Origin: Palaemon carinicauda
Lineage: Eukaryota; Arthropoda; Malacostraca; Decapoda; Palaemonidae
Assembly: GCF_036898095.1 (NCBI RefSeq)
Contig: NC_090743.1
Span: 26,382,520-26,446,519, forward strand
Direction: 5' to 3'
Length of the DNA: 64,000 bases
The notes below the pieces were generated by a model. The model did no database searches and was not told where the DNA came from. It worked only from the letters and a program-made list of their open reading frames with translations. The position numbers and the translations under genes are program-made. Positions 59,331 through 64,000 of this stretch are shown in pieces (position 1 is the stretch's first letter; the number at the start of each line of letters is the position of its first letter).

Positions 59331-60539
59331 TCACTTCGATTTTCTGTTTTGCACTTATTTCACTGAAATCGAAACTTTTACTGATTTCTACCTGAAACAC
59401 GCAATTCTACCCTTCATTAAAAGGTAGTAATTGCGAAATCAGTCGTATAATGCAAGCTCATTAATACCAGCAAAAAACAGAAAACATATTTTAAGATAAA
59501 AAAATCAGTGGCTGGGAAAGAGACTAAACACTAGTTCATATAACTACGTTTTCAATCTCTCACCGCACATAGCCTGGGGACGAGAATAAAAAACTAAAAA
59601 CGTTTTATCCTTCCTCCCCGTACAGCGACTAGGGACGAGAGTAACTCGAGAACAACGTTACCCGCTTGAACGGAACGTTTTCTCTCCTCTCTCTCCCTCC
59701 GTCTCTATCTCTCTCTCTCTTTCTCTCTTGATTTCGCACCTAAGAGAAGAGCCCAATTATATTTCGTCAAAAAAACATATTATTTGACTAAAGGAAAAAA
59801 CTGAAAGGTTTTTCAAATAAAAAGTTCCTTTAAAATAGAATTTAAAACATTTAAGCTAAGAAAGAATGAACAAAACGTCAGAATCGATTTACTCTTACTG
59901 CAAAGTGAAACCGTGATACTGTACACTCTCTCTCTATCGTAACGATAGAGCGCATGTTGAACGTCCTGAACGTCAACAACTGCGTAGCATAAATAAACTA
60001 AACGTTAGTTCATCTTTGAAAACAGTACGAAGACTATCAAAGAAATTCTTTCATAAAATATTACATTTAAAAAGTTTTAAATCCTTAGCTCTTTAAAAGC
60101 TAATTACGATATAAAGGGCTCAACGTTGATTAACTTCGGTTTCCAAGTTAGGACCGCCTACTCTCAGGAAAGGTCTATATAAACAAAACATTAAAATTAT
60201 TTTTATATGTTTATAATAAATGGAAAGTTAATCGAAGAGGCCTAATAAAGGCGGAGAGATATAAAATATATAGAGGAAAATCTATAACGTGATAAGATAA
60301 TTACTAAAAGCCTAAACACACTTCCGTCTAAGGGAAGGGTCGGCCATTTAAAAGTGAAAGAAAGTCCATACTCTCTTTGTCACCATAATTAAATCTATCC
60401 AAAACGAGTTCAAGATTTAAGATGAAGATGAAACACCTGCATAGCGAAAGCTCAAAACTAGAATAAAGTACTTCACCAATTAGTTGTGAAAAAACTCCAG
60501 TTTAGCAACAGCGAGTAAGTACGTCTTGTCGATAGCTCG
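59331..60539. other. DIRS copy 3 5' leader region
   Basis: No coding signal. It contains a small CT-rich patch (59690-59730) and a stray piece, GTTGAACGTCCTGAACGTCA (59954), that also occurs in the gag segment near 57393, a further trace of internal rearrangement. Confidence 0.5.
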
Positions 60540-60716
60540 ACAGAGAGAAAATTGAGTCTTTGTTTACATTGAGTACTGGGTATCTGGACGACAGATGGCG
60601 CTGTTGGGCACACCCGCAACCTGTGTAGCGATCGCTGGCGAGTTTTTACCGTAGAGTTGTCTGTCGGGCAACAGAGTTGCAGCTATATAATCACCGGCTA
60701 AGTTAAATATTGAAAA
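60540..60716. repeat. DIRS copy 3 right inverted terminal repeat
   Basis: Inverse of 54212-54425 as described there. It ends TTAAATATTGAAAA, which is found inverted in the internal region. Confidence 0.92.
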
Positions 60717-61740
60717 TTTCACACATGCGGTTTGAAACCGTGTGGCAGATTCCCGAATATCAAAGAACATGTCTTAACACAAACAGTTGTTTCCTGTGCA
60801 GTTCGTCAGCATCAGGAAACAGAATACTAGATTTAGGACAAACTAGTAAAATTGCCAAATTTGCTGATGATATTAAACTAGGCATAAACACTGGGAACTC
60901 AGATGTAGAAGCCACGAGAGGATCTAATGAAGCTAGGAGAATGGTCCAGAAAATGACAAATGCCTTTTAACTGTGGGAAATGTAAAGTCATCCATATAGG
61001 TTATAGTAACCCACAGATTACTCACTGCTGGGTAATGAAATAGAAAGTGTGGACCAGGAGGAAGATCTCTGTATTATTAACAGCAATGATTTGAAGTTCA
61101 CCAAAGAGCATAAAAGCTGAAAAGAAAGCACAAAAACTAATAAGTTACATAAAGAGACAATTCAAATACAGAAACAAAGACAATGTACTACAGCTGTACA
61201 CATCACTACTAAGACCCCATCTAGTATACGGAGTCCAATTCTGGGGTCCAAGAATTCAGAAGGATATAGATACTGTAGACTGGAAGCAGTACAAGCTAGG
61301 GCCACCAAACTAGTTCCTACACTAAGGCAATGTGGATATAGAAGGAGGATGGAACGTTTAAACATTTGATCTACAAACTCGACGACTAAGGGGACAGTTA
61401 ATAAAGCCATTCAAAATTTTTAAAGATTAAAAAAAATGTAGATTACAACAATCTATTCACGCTTAGCACAAATCAGTCCAGAGGTAACGGATACAAACTG
61501 GAATTGAAAAGATACACCACCAATCAATGTGGCAATTTCTTTGTATACAAAATAGCAAATATATGGAATAGACTTCCAGCGAATGTAGTAAAACAGTAAC
61601 ATGGTAAACGAGTTCAAGAATAAGTTAGACAAGATCATAAAAACTCTCTAAATGCCTAAACTAAATCACTCTACCAAAGAGCAAATGGAGTCTCTGCCAA
61701 TGGACTAAAAAGAATTTGAGACATCCAAAATCCTAATAAA
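60717..61740 (+). mobile_element. LINE fragment with FADD-type reverse transcriptase (broken)
   Basis: The plus frame 60710-60970 has SKIAKFADDIKLGINTGNS (RT palm with FADD). Further down, in broken frames, come VQARATKLVPTLRQCGYRRR and NVDYNNLFTLSTNQSRGNGY, KLELKRYTTNQCGNFFVYKI, ANIWNRLPANVV, the conserved C-terminal tail of this LINE group. Endonuclease and the first half of RT are missing. Ends near an ACGC/TC repeat at 61747-61773. Antisense to Ash2. Confidence 0.85.
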
Positions 61741-61929
61741 AAGCCCGTACGCACGCACGCACGCACTCTCTCTCAAAAAATTGGAGAGAGTTTATCTTAC
61801 GTAACATATAAGAAAATGAAAACAATCACTTGTATAATCCTGATCTTATTTTGTTTAGTGTACCTTTAGTAGTGTATAAATAAAAAAAAAAAAAATAATA
61901 AGACAATTCATATTAATCACTGAAAAATA

Positions 61930-62461
61930 GCAGCAGAAGAGGAATGCATACCTTCTGCAACAGCTGAACCACTGCTACCACTCGGGGAAAAACCTCTCGT
62001 CTGAAGGGTGCCATAAACTTCTCTAGTATTCTAGGCACCACACGGATTAGCAGTGCACGCGATTTGGAAATAACTACCATCCAGTTATTCTGCCGCACGG
62101 TTATTTCCCACAGTGTGTGAAGAGCTTCATTGATCTACATTGATTTCTAAACCGCACGGTTTCAACCGCTCGTATGAAGCGAGCCGAAAAAAGAACTTTT
62201 CCAAAGCAGCCATAGTACCTAGGACTCTCCCACTTGTGGGAAGAAAGAACTTGAAGTGGTCTGAACTCTTCTTGAAATTGTACGAATGGATTTTCAGCAC
62301 TCCTTCTTACTCCCAAAATAAAGTATAGAATGAGTGGTAGACAAATTACTGTATTCACAATATACTTGAATCTACAAGTTGAACAAGAGATTTAAAATTA
62401 GATCCTTGACCTTCCAAATAGCAGGAAGGGAGTTTGCAAGAACTAGCCAGTCATCTACGTA
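61930..62461 (-). pseudogene. DIRS-like RT fragment ending at its YVDD codon
   Basis: On the minus strand from 62461: YVDDWLVLANSLPAIWKVKD, then frames with STTHSILYF, VRRSAENPFVQFQEEFRP and a thumb-like SPRYYGCFGKVLFSARFIRA. 62098-61913 continues with VVISKSRALLIRVVPRILEK. YVDDWLVLA is characteristic of DIRS/Ngaro-type RT. The fragment begins exactly where the Tigger-like element inserted. Confidence 0.65.
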
Positions 62462-62709
62462 CAGGTAATGCTCGAATTACGACCTATGCGACTTATGACG
62501 CTTCGACTTTACGACGATTTTATTCAGGGTGATGACATCACGTCTATCGAAATAGGATGAATATTTCCTTGAAAATAATCTATTTTCTTGTATTAAAATA
62601 AACCGATTTATCTTGTTAAATTATTTTCTTTTATTGTTAATATTCAGTATCTATTTTCAGTAAAAAATACATTAAGAAAAGTTTTAATATCTGTCAAGTT
62701 CATATTTTA

Positions 62710-63420
62710 TGTCTGATGACGTCACATCATCGGCGGAAAGCGACCGGGCAATACAGTGATTTCCTTCCAAAAGGCTAACGATTAATATTAGTATTCCCAT
62801 TATCGAAATATTAAGTAACGATACAAAGTATTTTGTGGGTCTATATTGGTTGTCATGAATACTACGTAGCGTAAATTTGACTGTACACTAGTTTTATTAA
62901 ATCACTGATAATAGATCGATGTTTATCTAAAGAAAGTATACTAATAGGACAAATATTTTCTTGAAAATAATATATTTCCTTTTACATTATAAGAATGAAA
63001 TACTTTGGTTTTGTAAGTTAGTATTTTCTTTTCATTTCTTGCAAGAAAAAAGGAAACTAATTTACATATTTTGCAAGTCATTCTTCGTAGAGTTTACATC
63101 ACGTGTCTTGTGACGTGACGTCATGTATCTGGCGGAAGCGCGCTGACAAACCGAATTATTTCCTTTCATTGTGTCACCGAGTAATCTTATTACAGCATTC
63201 CCATCATCGAAACACCGAGTAACGAAATCAAGTATTTTGTGGTCTGTATCATTAGTTATGAGATTAGTACAACTTACCGTAAATTTAAGAAAAAAAGTCT
63301 GACGACGTCATATTTCTGGCCGAAAGCGAGAGGCAAATCAAGTGATTTCCTTCCGATGCGTTACTATTCCCATAATCGAAACATCGAATAGTGATATAAA
63401 GAATTTTTAATTTTCAAAGA
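62710..63420. repeat. Three diverged copies of a ~140 bp module in element 3
   Basis: Copies at about 62710-62855, 63109-63255 and 63297-63420 share GATGACGTCA-type start, GGCGGAAAGCG, TGATTTCCTTCC, ATTCCCATTATCGAAA and a GTAACGATACAAAGTATTTT-like end. Spacing is uneven (about 400 and 190 bp). Confidence 0.8.
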
Positions 63421-63456
63421 AATGTGAAGATTTACCTGAATTAAAAATCAAAAAAA

Positions 63457-63556
<100 letters not shown>

Positions 63557-63710
63557 GCATATTCCTTTTATAACTAATAATAAGGTCTATAAACGAACTT
63601 GAGACGAATAACTGATTTATATAATTTTCTTGACATTCGAAATCTCTTCATAATGAATATTACAACAGTGCCAATAAATTCTAGGGTATCACATTTTCCA
63701 TACAGTTCGT

Positions 63711-63797
63711 TTATACATACATATACCAAGGCACTTTCATTCCCCACAACTCTGTACCAACTGTGATGTATGGATCGGAGTTGTGGGGAATGAAAGT
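63711..63797. repeat. R2 tail joined to a perfect 21 bp hairpin
   Basis: 63713-63736 is the inverted 3' tail of repeat family R2 (TACATACATATACCAAGGCA). CACTTTCATTCCCCACAACT at 63732 is the exact inverse of AGTTGTGGGGAATGAAAGTG ending at 63798, with about 24 bp between. Confidence 0.8.
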
Positions 63798-64000
63798 GAC
63801 GGAGAGACAGAAATTGAATGTGTTTGAGATGAAGTGTCTAAGGAGTATGGCTAGTGTATCTCAAGTAGATAGGGTTAGGAACGAAGTAGTGAGGGTGAGA
63901 ACGGGTGTAAGAAATGAGTTAGCAGCTAGAGTGGATATGAATGTGTTGAAGTGGTTTGGCTATGTTGAGAGAATGGAAAATGGCTGTCTGCTAAAGAAGG
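63766..64000 (+). pseudogene. LINE reverse transcriptase C-terminal fragment (runs off the window)
   Basis: Uninterrupted plus frame from the ATG at 63766 to the window edge, 78 codons: VMYGSELWGMKVTERQKLNV, FEMKCLRSMASVSQVDRVRN, EVVRVRTGVRNELAARVDMN, VLKWFGYVERMENG. The pattern YGSExW, FEMxCLR, RxRNExVRxRTG, LxWFGHVxRM is the C-terminal segment common in animal LINE ORF2 proteins. 5'-truncated just before the hairpin. Whether it continues intact is unknown. Confidence 0.8.

Larger units (their letters stand above)
54212..60716 (-). mobile_element. DIRS1-like YR retrotransposon, copy 3 (young ends, rearranged interior)
   Basis: Inverted terminal repeats at about 54212-54425 and 60540-60716. 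From CCGGTGATTATATAGCTGCA to CAAAGACTCAATTTTCTC (54268-54411) I read the two arms as identical over roughly 150 bp. The internal complementary region is at 54462-54546. Minus-strand order from 59330: gag segment, gag C-terminal segment, a second gag segment, RT thumb/RNase H, methyltransferase-like, recombinase. Fingers and palm of RT are absent. Upstream of Ash2 exon 52799-52968, so probably in a further Ash2 intron, in sense. Identical ends suggest recent mobilisation, which must have used RT supplied by another element. Confidence 0.9.

Noticed and set aside
61913..62358. Novel host exon (frame with PRILEKFMAPFRREVFPRV and a GTATGC donor-like end)
   Set aside because: It continues in line with the YVDDWLVLA reverse transcriptase segment, so a decayed DIRS fragment explains it better.

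Overview
This is animal nuclear DNA. It is AT-rich, intron-dominated and heavily loaded with transposons and long GA and TA microsatellites. The repeat content (DIRS1-like YR retrotransposons with an internal complementary region, jockey/Nimb-type LINEs with TAA-type tails, pogo/Tigger-like and TTAA-site elements) and the host protein point to an arthropod, most likely a decapod crustacean. That taxon is inferred; no marker gene in the window fixes the species.

One host gene accounts for nearly all non-repeat coding sequence: Ash2 (vertebrate ASH2L), on the minus strand. I found ten coding exons in order (52968 down to 360) with matching phases, together about 457 codons. They cover the winged-helix region, a basic linker, the whole SPRY domain and the C-terminal DPY30-binding segment with a stop codon. 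The 5' end, which should carry the zinc finger, was not found and is probably beyond 64000 or in an exon I missed. The protein is the SPRY subunit of SET1/MLL histone H3K4 methyltransferase complexes. One intron (26365 to 20161) uses a GC-AG splice pair.

The rest is intron colonised by mobile DNA. From low to high coordinates: a P-element/THAP9-like transposase relic split by a 2.0 kb Tigger-like element (5340-8194); a 3.2 kb TTAA-flanked element holding a ~373 bp tandem array (13112-16296); a jockey/Nimb LINE (17725-19345); a 5'-truncated DIRS element (20293-25510); TA microsatellites, a tRNA-derived foldback repeat and a 302 bp TTAA MITE (29040-31005); a small decayed DIRS copy (35890-37790); a 9.1 kb DIRS element containing a 3.0 kb Tigger-like insertion that itself contains a TTAA MITE (41551-50642); a young-looking DIRS element with about 155 bp of seemingly identical terminal inverted repeats (54212-60716); a LINE with an FADD motif (60717-61740); a DIRS reverse transcriptase relic cut at its YVDD codon by a third Tigger-like element (61930 onward); and a LINE 3' end running off the window.

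All six recognised DIRS-derived segments lie in the same orientation as Ash2. None of the three larger ones can be autonomous: one has lost the recombinase tyrosine, one the recombinase arginine and the RT palm, and the young-looking one keeps an open recombinase frame but has a second gag segment where the RT palm should be. I see no CRISPR, operon, bacterial or viral content and no clear candidate for an entirely new system. The rearranged DIRS element and the tandem array inside the TTAA element are the most unusual structures.
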